In this document: piece by piece, positions 17,492 through 25,132 of the stretch | How the letters are laid out: each line of letters starts with the position of its first letter | How positions within the stretch are numbered: the stretch's first letter is position 1 | Assembly (NCBI RefSeq): GCF_001561955.1 | Contig: NZ_CP014223.1 | Coordinates: 744,001-808,000 of the forward strand | Length of the DNA stretch: 64,000 nucleotides | Origin: Anaerotignum propionicum DSM 1682 | Lineage (GTDB): Bacteria; Bacillota; Clostridia; Lachnospirales; Anaerotignaceae | Reading direction: 5' to 3' | Translations under genes and position numbers: made by a program | Notes under the pieces: model-generated | Told to the model about the DNA's origin: nothing | Database searches by the model: none | Seen by the model: the letters and a program-made list of their open reading frames with translations, nothing else

Positions 17492-17530
17492 AGAGTATCC
17501 CTTAGCTATGTTGTAGTTTGGGATACTCTT
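17492..17530 (-). terminator. Terminator of the cytidylate-kinase-like gene
   Basis: On the minus strand AAGAGTATCCC and GGGATACTCTT flank an 18-base loop and are followed by seven T. It lies 15 bases past the stop. Confidence 0.85.
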
Positions 17531-17544
17531 TATTGTAACATTGC

Positions 17545-18147
17545 TTAGATTAAAGACACATATTTTTCAATAACATCAACGATTTTTTCTAAATCCATAC
17601 GAGAGGTGTTCAAAATTAAGTCATAATTTTCAGCTGCACCCCATTTTAATCCTGTAAAATAGTTATAGTAGTTGGCGCGGCGTTTATCTGTTTTGATCAC
17701 AGATGCTTCTGCATTTTTTTCTGGCAGGTCGTATTGAGCTACTGCTCTGTTGATACGGTCTTTTAAGTCTGCTTGTAAAAAAACATTAATACAATTTTCT
17801 GTTTCAGAAAGGATATAATCTGCGGAACGACCAACAATGACACAGCTTCCTTTTTCAGCCACCTCTTTTATTACTTGAGATTGCACAAGAAATATTTTCT
17901 CGTTCAAAGGAAGACCAAAGGATTCTACACTGGGGGTTAAGGTTGTCAGGGAGAGCAAAAGATTTCCTGTAGAGGTTTCTTCCGCATTGACAAAGCATTC
18001 CTTTGACAGCCCTGTTTTTTCTGCGGCAAGAGAAATGATTTCATTATCATAAAAAGGAATCCCTAAGCGTTCAGCCAATAGTTTACCTACGATACGCCCG
18101 CCACTGCCATACTGGCGGCTGATTGTTATAATTTTATGCTTATCCAT
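17545..18147 (-). CDS. Cytidylate kinase-like family protein
   Basis: About 200 residues. ITISRQYGSGGRIVGKLLAERL (two pieces, near the N-terminus) carries a P-loop-like GSGGR in place of GxGKS, typical of the 'cytidylate kinase-like' family rather than true Cmk. PFYDNEII, CVIVGRSADYIL and a basic lid DKRRANYYNYFTG follow in family order. The start ATG 18147 is used because AGGAG (18160-18156) sits at proper spacing; the GTG at 18156 lies in the ribosome site. The substrate is not established for this family. Monocistronic, with its own terminator. Confidence 0.85.
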   Translation of the reverse strand: MDKHKIITISRQYGSGGRIVGKLLAERLGIPFYDNEIISLAAEKTGLSKECFVNAEETSTGNLLLSLTTLTPSVESFGLPLNEKIFLVQSQVIKEVAEKGSCVIVGRSADYILSETENCINVFLQADLKDRINRAVAQYDLPEKNAEASVIKTDKRRANYYNYFTGLKWGAAENYDLILNTSRMDLEKIVDVIEKYVSLI

Positions 18148-18366
18148 ATGAATCACTCCTATTTGTCAATTTTTAAATTTAATGTTAAAATATCAAAAGT
18201 ACAAAAACCAAGAATATTGTAGGGATATATAAATAGCTTAAGAGGCAATACTCCTCCTATATATTTAGTATATCACAATTACATAAAAAAGGAAATAACC
18301 CGAAATTGCAGGTTTGTTCATTTCACAATATTTTGCAGACTAAGAATGAAACTTTTTCGGGAAAAC

Positions 18367-18394
18367 TTTACTTTTTTTAGAAAAATGGTATGAT
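18367..18394 (+). promoter_or_regulatory. Promoter of aspS
   Basis: TTTACT (18367-18372), a 16-base spacer and TATGAT (18389-18394). The -10 box covers the upstream in-frame ATG (18390), which supports translation starting at 18432. Confidence 0.65.
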
Positions 18395-18431
18395 AGAGAA
18401 AGAAAATTTTGTATTTGAAGGAGAATTTAAA

Positions 18432-20243
18432 ATGGGTGAAGCATTAGCAGGCTTGAAGAGAAGCTGTATGTGTTGTGATGTAAATGAAACCATGATTGGC
18501 AAAGAGGTTACAGTAATGGGCTGGGTTCAGCGTCGTCGTGACCTTGGACAGCTGATCTTTATTGCGTTAAGAGATAAAACCGGTTTGGTTCAGATTGCTA
18601 TTGATGGAAATGTAGCGGAAAAAGAACTGTTTGAGAAGGCAGAAAGTGTAAGAAGCGAATTTGTATTGGCTGTTCGTGGACAAGTTGCCCCTAGAACTGA
18701 GGGAAATATTAACCCCAACATGAAAACAGGAACCATCGAAATTATTGCCACTGAGCTTCGTATTCTTTCTGAAGCTGAAACAACACCATTTCAGATTGAG
18801 GATAATATTTCAGTTAAGGATGACTTAAGATTCAAGTATCGTTATCTGGATTTGCGCCGTCCTAGTCAGCTAAACAATCTTGTATTAAGACATAAGGTTG
18901 TTCAAGTGATGAGGAACTTCTTAGATCAGGAAAACTTTTTGGAAATTGAGACACCTATTTTAGGAATCAGCACACCGGAAGGTGCAAGAGACTACTTGGT
19001 GCCCAGCCGTGTGCATCCTGGCAGCTTTTATGGATTACCCCAGTCCCCTCAGCAATACAAGCAGTTGTTAATGGTTTCAGGTATGGACCGTTACTATCAG
19101 ATTGCAAAATGCTTCCGTGACGAAGATTTGAGAGCTGACCGTCAGCCTGAGTTCACCCAAGTGGATATGGAACTTTCCTTCATTGATGTTGAGGATATTT
19201 TGGACATCAACGAAAGAATGATGCAAAAGGTATTTCGGGATATTTTAAATGTAGAAATTCCCTTACCTTTGAAAAGAATGACATACAAAGAGGCAATGGA
19301 ACGCTTTGGTTCTGATAAGCCTGATGTACGCTTTGGAATGGAGCTTGTAAATATTTCTGAGGTGGTTGGGGATACAGATTTTGTTGTATTTAAAACTGCA
19401 TTGGAAGCAGGGGGCAGTGTGCGTGCTATTAATGCAAAGGGCTGTGGTGCTTTCCCAAGAAAGAAAATTGACAGCTTAGTTGAATTCGTAAAAACTTATC
19501 GTGCAAAGGGTCTGGCATGGATTGCTATCAATGAGGATGGCAGTTTGAAAACCCAGATTGCAAAATTCTTTACTGAAGAAAAATTAGCAGAAATTGTGGA
19601 AAGAATGGACGGCAAACCGGGAGATTTGATCTTGATTTGTGCAGATCAGGACAAGGTTGTATTTGATTCTTTAGGAGCCTTGCGGTTGGAGCTTTCCAAA
19701 ATGCTGGAGTTAACGAAGGCGGATGATTTCAACTTCCTTTGGATTACCGAATTCCCTATGTTAGAGTGGGATGAGGAAGCAGGCAGATTTGTGGCGGTAC
19801 ACCATCCATTCACAGCTCCTATGGATGAGGACATTGATTTGCTGGAGACAGACCCAGGCAAGGTTCGTGCCAAAGCCTATGATATTGTATTAAATGGTTA
19901 TGAATTGGGCGGCGGTTCCATCAGAATTCATCGCAGAGATGTTCAACAGAAAATGTTTGGACTTTTGGGCTTTACAATGGAAGATGCACAGCAGCGTTTT
20001 GGCTATTTCCTAGATGCGTTTAAATATGGAGCACCTCCTCATGGTGGTCTTGCTTTTGGATTGGATAGAATCATCATGCTTATGTGCGGTGCAAGCAGTA
20101 TTCGTGATGTCATCGCTTTCCCTAAGGTGAAGGATGCATCATGCCCTATGACCGATGCTCCTACTGTTGTGGATGAAAAGCAGTTGGATGAATTGGCAAT
20201 AAGTATAAAAAAAGAAATATTAGTGTCGGAAGAAGCTGAATAA
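18432..20243 (+). CDS. aspS: Aspartyl-tRNA synthetase, bacterial type
   Basis: Charges tRNA-Asp with aspartate. 603 residues: an N-terminal anticodon-binding OB fold (GWVQRRRDLGQLIFIALRDKTG, in two parts, residues about 25-50), the class II core with motif 2 FRDEDLRADRQPEFTQVDME, a bacterial GAD insertion domain (about 285-420), and motif 3 GGLAFGLDRIIMLM near the C-terminus. The start ATG 18432 follows GAAGGAG; an upstream ATG would sit within the promoter -10. Single gene with its own promoter. Whether it is discriminating or non-discriminating cannot be told with confidence from this reading. Confidence 0.96.
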   Translation: MGEALAGLKRSCMCCDVNETMIGKEVTVMGWVQRRRDLGQLIFIALRDKTGLVQIAIDGNVAEKELFEKAESVRSEFVLAVRGQVAPRTEGNINPNMKTGTIEIIATELRILSEAETTPFQIEDNISVKDDLRFKYRYLDLRRPSQLNNLVLRHKVVQVMRNFLDQENFLEIETPILGISTPEGARDYLVPSRVHPGSFYGLPQSPQQYKQLLMVSGMDRYYQIAKCFRDEDLRADRQPEFTQVDMELSFIDVEDILDINERMMQKVFRDILNVEIPLPLKRMTYKEAMERFGSDKPDVRFGMELVNISEVVGDTDFVVFKTALEAGGSVRAINAKGCGAFPRKKIDSLVEFVKTYRAKGLAWIAINEDGSLKTQIAKFFTEEKLAEIVERMDGKPGDLILICADQDKVVFDSLGALRLELSKMLELTKADDFNFLWITEFPMLEWDEEAGRFVAVHHPFTAPMDEDIDLLETDPGKVRAKAYDIVLNGYELGGGSIRIHRRDVQQKMFGLLGFTMEDAQQRFGYFLDAFKYGAPPHGGLAFGLDRIIMLMCGASSIRDVIAFPKVKDASCPMTDAPTVVDEKQLDELAISIKKEILVSEEAE

Positions 20244-20568
20244 TTTTTCGAAAACTATAGGAAATGAAATATGATACAAAATGAAGGCAGAGGGTTACCT
20301 CTGTCTTTATTTGTTGTTCAGCTTAGTTGATAATACAAGGAGTTTTGTTCTATGTTAGTTAAAAGTTTTTGCTCTAGCTTTTACAAATGATAAAGGAGAA
20401 TTAATCAAAAATTGTTTTAGAATGGCTTATAGGTTTTTATAGACGTAAAATAAAAAACTCTCAGCAAGGGTAATCTTGATTTAAATGGGCTTTATTTGTT
20501 GTAGAAAAATATAATATCATTCTTGACATTTATTTGAAAAAAGCGCAAAATAAAATTGCTGTTTATCT
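20244..20568. other. Intergenic region between aspS and tRNA-Pro
   Basis: It contains a weak hairpin GGCAGAGG/CCTCTGTC (about 20286-20304) with a loose T tract that probably ends aspS. TTGACA at 20523-20528 with CAAAAT 17 bases later may be the tRNA promoter. Nothing else is recognised. Confidence 0.45.
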
Positions 20569-20642
20569 CGATGCGTGGCTCAGTTTGGTAGAGCGCGGCG
20601 TTCGGGACGCCGAGGTCGCAGGTTCAAATCCTGTCGCATCGA
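20569..20642 (+). tRNA. tRNA-Pro (anticodon CGG)
   Basis: Complete cloverleaf: acceptor CGATGCG/CGCATCG, D arm GCTC/GAGC, anticodon stem CGGCG/CGCCG with loop TTCGGGA (anticodon CGG, reads CCG), T arm GCAGG-TTCAAAT-CCTGT and discriminator A. The 3' half from within the anticodon stem onward belongs to the att repeat, so an incoming phage rebuilt the gene. CCA is not encoded. Confidence 0.96.
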
Positions 20643-20647
20643 TGGGT
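20597..20647. repeat. attL (51-bp core)
   Basis: A 51-bp stretch from the tRNA-Pro anticodon stem through its 3' end to GATGGGT, identical to 59426-59476. Similarity continues with a few differences for roughly another 90 bases. Confidence 0.95.
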
Positions 20648-20655
20648 GTAAAAAG

Positions 20656-20697
20656 GTGCTGAAAACCTTGATTTTAAAGGGTTTTGGCACTTTTTTT
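20656..20697 (+). terminator. Terminator of tRNA-Pro (attL copy)
   Basis: GTGC-TG-AAAACC and GGGTTTT-G-GCAC pair with a small bulge, then seven T. A near-identical copy stands beyond attR at about 59485-59530, so the duplicated att region includes the tRNA terminator. Confidence 0.8.
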
Positions 20698-20752
20698 ATT
20701 GCCTGAAAACGACGTATTATTTAGTGTCGTTTTTTGTCGTTTATTATCATTT

Positions 20753-20794
20753 TGCAAGTCAAATGCAAGTCAATGCAAGTCAAAATGCAAGTCA
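20753..20794. repeat. Integrase arm-type site cluster, left
   Basis: Four copies of TGCAAGTCA at 20753, 20764, 20774 and 20786, spaced 10-12 bp, that is, on one face of the helix. The last overlaps the integrase stop codon (20792-20794). Confidence 0.75.
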
Positions 20795-21994
20795 AATTTT
20801 AGCGATAGGTGAGTTATTATTTGTACCACCTGCGAGGTAAGAATTTAATTTATCCATTGATTTTCGTTTGTGCTTCCCATCTAAATGCGTGTAAATATTT
20901 AAGGTGGTTTGCACGTCTGAGTGACCCAGCTGCTCTTTTGCAGTTAGCACATCTACTTCCGCAAAGTAAAGCATTGTAGCATATGTATGTCTTAACCAAT
21001 GAGCAGTGAACCGAGGAATGACACAAGGGACACCTTGGGGTTGAAATTTACTTTTTGGCTGACCTGAAATTTGATTTCTAAAGTTTCCGTATTTTATATT
21101 TAAATCTGTTAAGTAACTGTCCCATAGCCTACGCCAACTAATCTCGCTCATAAGCTGGCCCTTTGCAGAAGGGCAGACGATTACGGAATCTGTGCAGATC
21201 TTCTTCTTTTCATGCAAAAAATCCACAAGAATGTCGGGTATATTGATAGTTCGGATACTGTTTTTTGATTTGGCCGTGTTTTTTAGAACTGGTTGGCCGT
21301 TAATAAATTCAACGGTTTTATTAATATCAATTGTAGCATCTTTAAAACTAATATCGGACCATGTGAGTGCCAGTAGTTCACCTCTGCGTAAGCCTGCAAA
21401 CATCATGATCATGGCTGCTGTTTGGGCTCTGTGAGGAGTATCAATGATCCATTGTTGTTCTTCTTGGGTTAATGCTCGTCTTATATTGCCTTGTGGCACA
21501 CGGGGGATTTTGACTGGACCAACAGGGTTATAGTCCATGACCCTATTATCAATGGCCAATTGGCATACCTGTAGTCCAACGGATCGTATCTGCTTAAGAG
21601 ATGATTTTGCCGATGGCTCCCCGGTGTTCGGGTTTTCTTTGGCAAGGGTTAAGATGATTTGTTGAAAATCAGCAGTCTTAAGGCGTGTGATAGGGAGGCT
21701 ATATAGCGGCTCATACTTTTTTAAGCTGCGCTTATAACTTTCCATGCGCCCGTGGGTAACTTCCGTGCTTTTAAGTGCGCACCATGCTTCCATCCAGAAT
21801 TCGAATGTGTCTCTGTCTGCGGTAATATCAATTCCCCTGTACATAGACGATTTTAATTCCTGTGCTTTTGCTTCTGCCTCCTTTTGATTTTTTCCGTAGA
21901 CGGTTTTGTATTTTCGTTTTCCGTCAAATTCGCCAAGATATACTTGGACGGCGATTCTACCGTCAGCACGGACGGTGTTTTTCTTTTTGGCCAT
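20792..21994 (-). CDS. int: Phage integrase, tyrosine recombinase
   Basis: 400 residues. ATG 21994 follows AAGGAGGT by 9 bases; the longer frame upstream lacks a ribosome site. An arm-binding N-terminal domain (RIAVQVYLGEFDGKRKYKTVYG in part, 13-34), a SAM-like core-binding domain (about 60-165) and the catalytic domain are visible. The latter has Arg203 (GLRRGELLAL), a Lys near 242-244, His332-x2-Arg335 (HWLRHTYATM), His358 and nucleophile Tyr368 (LNIYTH). It catalyses integration and excision at the tRNA-Pro site and presumably binds the TGCAAGTCA repeats. Transcribed toward attL. Confidence 0.96.
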   Translation of the reverse strand: MAKKKNTVRADGRIAVQVYLGEFDGKRKYKTVYGKNQKEAEAKAQELKSSMYRGIDITADRDTFEFWMEAWCALKSTEVTHGRMESYKRSLKKYEPLYSLPITRLKTADFQQIILTLAKENPNTGEPSAKSSLKQIRSVGLQVCQLAIDNRVMDYNPVGPVKIPRVPQGNIRRALTQEEQQWIIDTPHRAQTAAMIMMFAGLRRGELLALTWSDISFKDATIDINKTVEFINGQPVLKNTAKSKNSIRTINIPDILVDFLHEKKKICTDSVIVCPSAKGQLMSEISWRRLWDSYLTDLNIKYGNFRNQISGQPKSKFQPQGVPCVIPRFTAHWLRHTYATMLYFAEVDVLTAKEQLGHSDVQTTLNIYTHLDGKHKRKSMDKLNSYLAGGTNNNSPIAKI

Positions 21995-22128
21995 AGAAAT
22001 AAGACCTCCTTTATTTATTTTGGTATGGTAAATAAAGCGGTCTTGTGATACAATTAGCTTGTGTAGGGCTGTTGTACCTCGGTATGACCGCTTGTCCCTC
22101 ACTTCGTTGGTAGCGGAGTGGGGGATTT

Positions 22129-22587
22129 TTAATTTAAAACGCAATATCCGTAATCATTAAAAATAATTTTATATTCACCGGCTATGTATACAGCTCCATA
22201 TTTTTCTTTGAAAGCTCCAATTATCTCTAATAGGCACTCTGCTGTAACTTCTAAAAACTCAGCAACTTCAAAAATATTGCTGCATCCATCGAGGATTGGT
22301 TGGATTAAATCGTCAATTCTTATTAGGTGGTTATACCCCCAAACTCTGGCTACTTTCTCTTGTTTTCTATTATTTTCGATTGACTGGTCAAGGATATTCC
22401 CAACTGTTGTAAAATAATGTCCAAGTTCCTCTGCTAACACACATGCCTTTTCTGCATTGGCTAAATCTTTGCTTATTCCGATTTTGCTTCCCTTACATAA
22501 TCCTTTTGCATCTGATTTAAACTGTTTTTCGCAAACCATAACACCATTTCTTTCTGCAATATCAAGCAGATAATCATATTTGTTCAT
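22129..22587 (-). CDS. ImmA/IrrE-type metallo-endopeptidase
   Basis: 152 residues with the active-site segment AEELGHYFTTVG (52-63). The family's HExxH appears as EELGH (Glu53-His57), a variant that I recall as common in phage copies. In ICEBs1-type elements ImmA cleaves the neighbouring repressor to induce excision, and here it lies directly downstream of the CI-like repressor on the same strand. The start ATG follows AAGGGGG. The true integrase start leaves 134 bases between the two genes. Confidence 0.85.
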   Translation of the reverse strand: MNKYDYLLDIAERNGVMVCEKQFKSDAKGLCKGSKIGISKDLANAEKACVLAEELGHYFTTVGNILDQSIENNRKQEKVARVWGYNHLIRIDDLIQPILDGCSNIFEVAEFLEVTAECLLEIIGAFKEKYGAVYIAGEYKIIFNDYGYCVLN

Positions 22588-22611
22588 ACATTACCCCCTT
22601 GCAAAAACAAA

Positions 22612-23052
22612 TTATAATTCGTCAATATCTTTCTTCATTAAGTTCTGCTGATCTTCGTCGTCAGCGTTGTCGTTGTGAGCGGCAATAGGAGTTAGATGGT
22701 TAATTTTACTTTTAGCGGAATATTTATTGATATGTGTTAATTCTTCTACCCTTTTAATAGCCTCTTTTCTGCCTAATTCGTTTAATTTTTCTAGCTCTAC
22801 TATGATGTTATCTGCATCAATAGATAGTGCGAATCGTTCATTATCTTCTGAATTTACCCAACCCATAAGGTAAGCTGGTGTTGTACGTAAAGCTTCAGCA
22901 ATTGGTTCAAGAGCAGAAGTGGGCATTTTTTCTATTGCTCCATTTTCATATCTGAATATTGTTGATCTAGAAGTACCTATTATATCAGCAAGTTGATCCG
23001 CTGACATTCCAATTTTCTTTCTTTGCAATCGAATTCTTTCTCCAACCTTCAT
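22612..23052 (-). CDS. CI-like phage repressor (XRE helix-turn-helix)
   Basis: 146 residues. The N-terminal HTH reads GERIRLQRKKIGMSADQLAD followed by IIGTSRSTIFRYENG (residues 3-37), of the SinR/CI type. The C-terminal part (about 75-146) has no LexA-like Ser-Lys protease motif, which fits inactivation by the ImmA-like partner rather than by self-cleavage. It is expected to maintain lysogeny by binding the GTnGCA-N4-TGCnAC operators, one of which covers its own promoter. Confidence 0.9.
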   Translation of the reverse strand: MKVGERIRLQRKKIGMSADQLADIIGTSRSTIFRYENGAIEKMPTSALEPIAEALRTTPAYLMGWVNSEDNERFALSIDADNIIVELEKLNELGRKEAIKRVEELTHINKYSAKSKINHLTPIAAHNDNADDEDQQNLMKKDIDEL

Positions 23053-23077
23053 TATGATCTACCCCCTGTTTAGAACT

Positions 23078-23106
23078 ATACTAGCACAAGAGTTGCATAA
23101 TTGCAA
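23078..23106 (-). promoter_or_regulatory. Promoter of the repressor-immA unit (minus strand)
   Basis: On the minus strand TTGCAA (-35, 23106-23101), 17 bases and TAGTAT (23083-23078). Operator 1 overlaps the -35, implying autoregulation. Confidence 0.7.
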
Positions 23107-23107
23107 C
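23092..23107. promoter_or_regulatory. Phage operator 1
   Basis: GTTGCA-TAAT-TGCAAC, a perfect 16-bp palindrome with the same 6-4-6 plan as operators 2 and 3. Confidence 0.75.
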
Positions 23108-23137
23108 ATTTTTTTAAGCGAGAGTGCGACATATTGA

Positions 23138-23166
23138 TTGACTTTTAAATATTTACGTGCTACTAT
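23138..23166 (+). promoter_or_regulatory. Early rightward phage promoter
   Basis: TTGACT (23138-23143), 17 bases and TACTAT (23161-23166). A TGCTAC half-site (23158-23163) overlaps the -10 and operator 2 lies just downstream. Confidence 0.8.
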
Positions 23167-23177
23167 TAAATCATAAA

Positions 23178-23193
23178 GTAGCAATAATGCTAC
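23178..23193. promoter_or_regulatory. Phage operator 2
   Basis: GTAGCA-ATAA-TGCTAC between the early promoter and the Cro-like gene. With the half-site at 23158 it forms a second inverted pair. Confidence 0.75.
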
Positions 23194-23231
23194 TAAAACT
23201 ATTGACATAATTTAAGGAAGGAGCGTGTAAT

Positions 23232-23453
23232 ATGAATACAAATATGCAATTATTAAAAGGAAAAATTGTAGAGAGACAAACAACGCAAGAAGCTGTTGCT
23301 GACGCTGTAGGCATTGATAGAAGTACATTCTATAGAAAACTGAAAACTAACGGAATGAGTTTTTCTATAGCTGAAGCTCATAAGATAGTAGCAGCAATTC
23401 CATTAACTATGGAAGAAGCAATGGCCATTTTTTTTGACAATACAGTCGCATAA
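23232..23453 (+). CDS. Cro-like small HTH regulator
   Basis: 73 residues. MNTNMQLLKGKIVERQTTQEAV (in part), then a helix-turn-helix IDRSTFYRKLKTNG at about 29-42. First gene of the rightward early transcript, behind AAGGAAGGAG. Its position opposite the repressor suggests a Cro- or excision-control role. The stop codon lies inside operator 3. Confidence 0.8.
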   Translation: MNTNMQLLKGKIVERQTTQEAVADAVGIDRSTFYRKLKTNGMSFSIAEAHKIVAAIPLTMEEAMAIFFDNTVA

Positions 23454-23463
23454 ATGCTACTAA
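23434..23463 (+). promoter_or_regulatory. Second early promoter with operator 3 in its spacer
   Basis: TTGACA (23434-23439), 18 bases and TACTAA (23458-23463), within the 3' end of the Cro-like gene. The spacer holds GTCGCA-TAAA-TGCTAC (23445-23460), a third 6-4-6 operator. The next gene starts at 23478. Confidence 0.65.
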
Positions 23464-23477
23464 TTAGGGGGGTACAT

Positions 23478-23771
23478 ATGGAAATTAGAGGAACACCAAT
23501 AGATAGAAATTCAATCAACACACTTTTAATTAATACTCACACAAAAAGCATAAAACTTAATGGTGCCGAGATAAGTAATACGTTATCTAAGCTGGATATC
23601 ACTTGGGATGGATGCGCCCTTCCTGTCGTAAAAATGACAATGGATTCCCAAGTGATGCTAGACGGAAATCTTTTGACCCGTAGAATGGGAGAGTTGCGTT
23701 GCGAAGAATGCGGTTACCGATTAGGGGAATTGGTAGGCCAATGTATGCAATCAGGATTTAACTTCATTTAA
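23478..23771 (+). CDS. Hypothetical phage protein with C-terminal CxxC
   Basis: 97 residues. ATG 23478 behind AGGGGGGT is preferred to the longer frame. The C-terminal LRCEECGYRLGELVGQC has a CxxC pair and a third Cys that could hold a metal; the N-terminal part is mainly beta-prone. Located among early control genes. I do not recognise the family. Confidence 0.6.
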   Translation: MEIRGTPIDRNSINTLLINTHTKSIKLNGAEISNTLSKLDITWDGCALPVVKMTMDSQVMLDGNLLTRRMGELRCEECGYRLGELVGQCMQSGFNFI

Positions 23772-23777
23772 ATATGT

Positions 23778-23846
23778 CTCCTTTCTTCACAAACCTGGTA
23801 CTGGCATACCTGTAAGGAAAGGATAGCACAAAAATACAAAATATAC
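23778..23846. repeat. 69-bp intergenic repeat, copy 1
   Basis: Starts CTCCTTTCTTCACAAAC and ends in AT-rich AAAATATAC. It differs from copy 2 (24259-24327) at about three positions. Internal inverted parts are CCTTTCTTCAC/GTAAGGAAAGG and GGTA/TACC. It lies 35 bases before a 39-residue gene. Confidence 0.85.
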
Positions 23847-23881
23847 TATAAAAACTGCAAGCTAAGGAGGAGGTGAAAAGA

Positions 23882-24001
23882 ATGAAAGTTGATCTAGCTA
23901 AAAGAACGGAAGTTTATAAAAAGCTGACGATTGAAGGTGAGTTAGAAATGAAACAATTTATCAAGGGTATTTTCAATCTGGCAGAAGATAAAAAAAATTA
24001 G
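23882..24001 (+). CDS. Small hypothetical phage protein, 39 aa
   Basis: Starts MKVDLAKRTEVYKKLTIEGE behind a very strong AGGAGGAGGTG site at 7-base spacing and ends KKN. A charged, probably helical peptide. Function unknown; it lies next to the repeated regulatory block. Confidence 0.65.
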   Translation: MKVDLAKRTEVYKKLTIEGELEMKQFIKGIFNLAEDKKN

Positions 24002-24050
24002 TATGGAAGTAATGAATTCACTGCCATTATTTCTGAAAAAGGCGCTTAAA

Positions 24051-24093
24051 AAAAACAGTAAAAGCTTTTGGTTATCTAAAGCCTTCACTGTTT
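24051..24093 (-). terminator. Terminator of the minus-strand 48-residue gene
   Basis: On the minus strand AACAGTGAAGGCTTT pairs with AAAGCTTTTACTGTT around a 9-base loop, followed by eight T. Confidence 0.8.
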
Positions 24094-24103
24094 CAAAGAG
24101 ATA

Positions 24104-24250
24104 CTAGTTGCGACTTAATTGTTCAAGATAATCTGAGTAAACTTGTTTATATACAATAACAAGCTGCTCGGGTTCTTGTATGTCACGCATTACCATGTAG
24201 CGCTCCATATACAAAAGCGCCAATTCATGAGCTCGTTGTTCAATAGGCAT
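24104..24250 (-). CDS. Small hypothetical phage protein, 48 aa
   Basis: ATG 24250 follows AAAGGAGC by 8 bases. The product MPIEQRAHELALLYMERYMV (first 20) is helical and contains EPEQLVIVYKQVY. It is transcribed against its neighbours with its own terminator, so it is independently expressed within the early region. Function unknown. Confidence 0.7.
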   Translation of the reverse strand: MPIEQRAHELALLYMERYMVMRDIQEPEQLVIVYKQVYSDYLEQLSRN

Positions 24251-24258
24251 AAGACAAG

Positions 24259-24327
24259 CTCCTTTCTTCACAAACTTGGTACTGGCATACCTGTAAGGAA
24301 AGGATAGCACAAAAATATAAAATATAC
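24259..24327. repeat. 69-bp intergenic repeat, copy 2
   Basis: Second copy, between the minus-strand 48-residue gene (whose AAGGAG ribosome site is the left edge of the repeat) and the plus-strand antirepressor gene. It is therefore shared upstream sequence for divergent genes. Confidence 0.85.
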
Positions 24328-24347
24328 CATATAGAAAGGGTGAGCAA

Positions 24348-25121
24348 ATGAACCAACTAACAGTAATTGAAAAGGAATTAGTACCTGTTTATGAAACAAG
24401 TACAGGAGAAAAGGTTGTAAATGGTAGAGAGCTTTGGGAAGGGTTGCAAAGTAAAAGTAAATTTGCCGACTGGATTAAAAACAGATTTGCTGACTGCGAA
24501 GCTACAGAAAATGAGGACTTTGAAACGCTTTCTAAAAATTTAGAAAACGGAGGTAGAACAAAAGAGTACATAATTCAGCTTGACACTGCCAAGGAAATGG
24601 CAATGCTGGAGCGTAACGAAATAGGGAAAAAGGTACGGAAGTATTTTATCGCTGTTGAGAAAAAATACAAAACCCCAAAGTCTCAAGCCGAAATTCTTCT
24701 TGGGCAGGCTCAAATACTTGTAAATATGGAACGCAAGCAGCGTGAGAATGAAAAAGCCATTGAGGATACCAACAAACGTATTGATGGGATTAAGGATATA
24801 GTTTCTTTAAACCCTAATGACTGGCGAAAAGATACAGCAAGGCTGCTTAATAAAATGGCGGTTGCTATAGGTGGATATGAACACCTTCGCAACATCAGGG
24901 AGGAAAGCTATAAACTCCTAGATGAAAGGTTTGGAGTATCGCTTTCCATCCGGCTTACTAACAAAAAGAAAACTATGGCGCTAAATGGTGTTTGCAAATC
25001 TAAGGTGGACAAGCTTAATAAATTGGATGCGATTGCAGATGATAAAAAGCTAATTGAGGGATATATCTCCATTATCAAAGAAATGTGCATCAGATATGGA
25101 ATAGATGCGAATTCAAACTAG
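24348..25121 (+). CDS. AntA/AntB-type antirepressor with ORF6C-like C-terminus
   Basis: 257 residues. The N-terminal VVNGRELWEGLQSKSKFADW, then IKNRFADC and FIAVEKKY (about 22-110), match the AntA/AntB antirepressor domain. A coiled-coil linker (about 112-148) follows, and the C-terminal DWRKDTARLLNKMAVAIGG plus LRNIREESYKLLDERFG resemble the ORF6C domain of phage antirepressors. Such proteins inactivate the phage repressor or alter early expression. ATG 24348 follows AGAAAGGGTG. Confidence 0.88.
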   Translation: MNQLTVIEKELVPVYETSTGEKVVNGRELWEGLQSKSKFADWIKNRFADCEATENEDFETLSKNLENGGRTKEYIIQLDTAKEMAMLERNEIGKKVRKYFIAVEKKYKTPKSQAEILLGQAQILVNMERKQRENEKAIEDTNKRIDGIKDIVSLNPNDWRKDTARLLNKMAVAIGGYEHLRNIREESYKLLDERFGVSLSIRLTNKKKTMALNGVCKSKVDKLNKLDAIADDKKLIEGYISIIKEMCIRYGIDANSN

Positions 25122-25132
25122 GAGGGGGTTCT

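Noticed and set aside
22060-22130. A hairpin CCTCACT/AGTGGGG with T run on the plus strand between integrase and ImmA genes
   Set aside because: Its T run is on the plus strand while both neighbours are on the minus strand and nothing upstream is transcribed rightward. It may be chance or an RNA end, but support is too thin to list.
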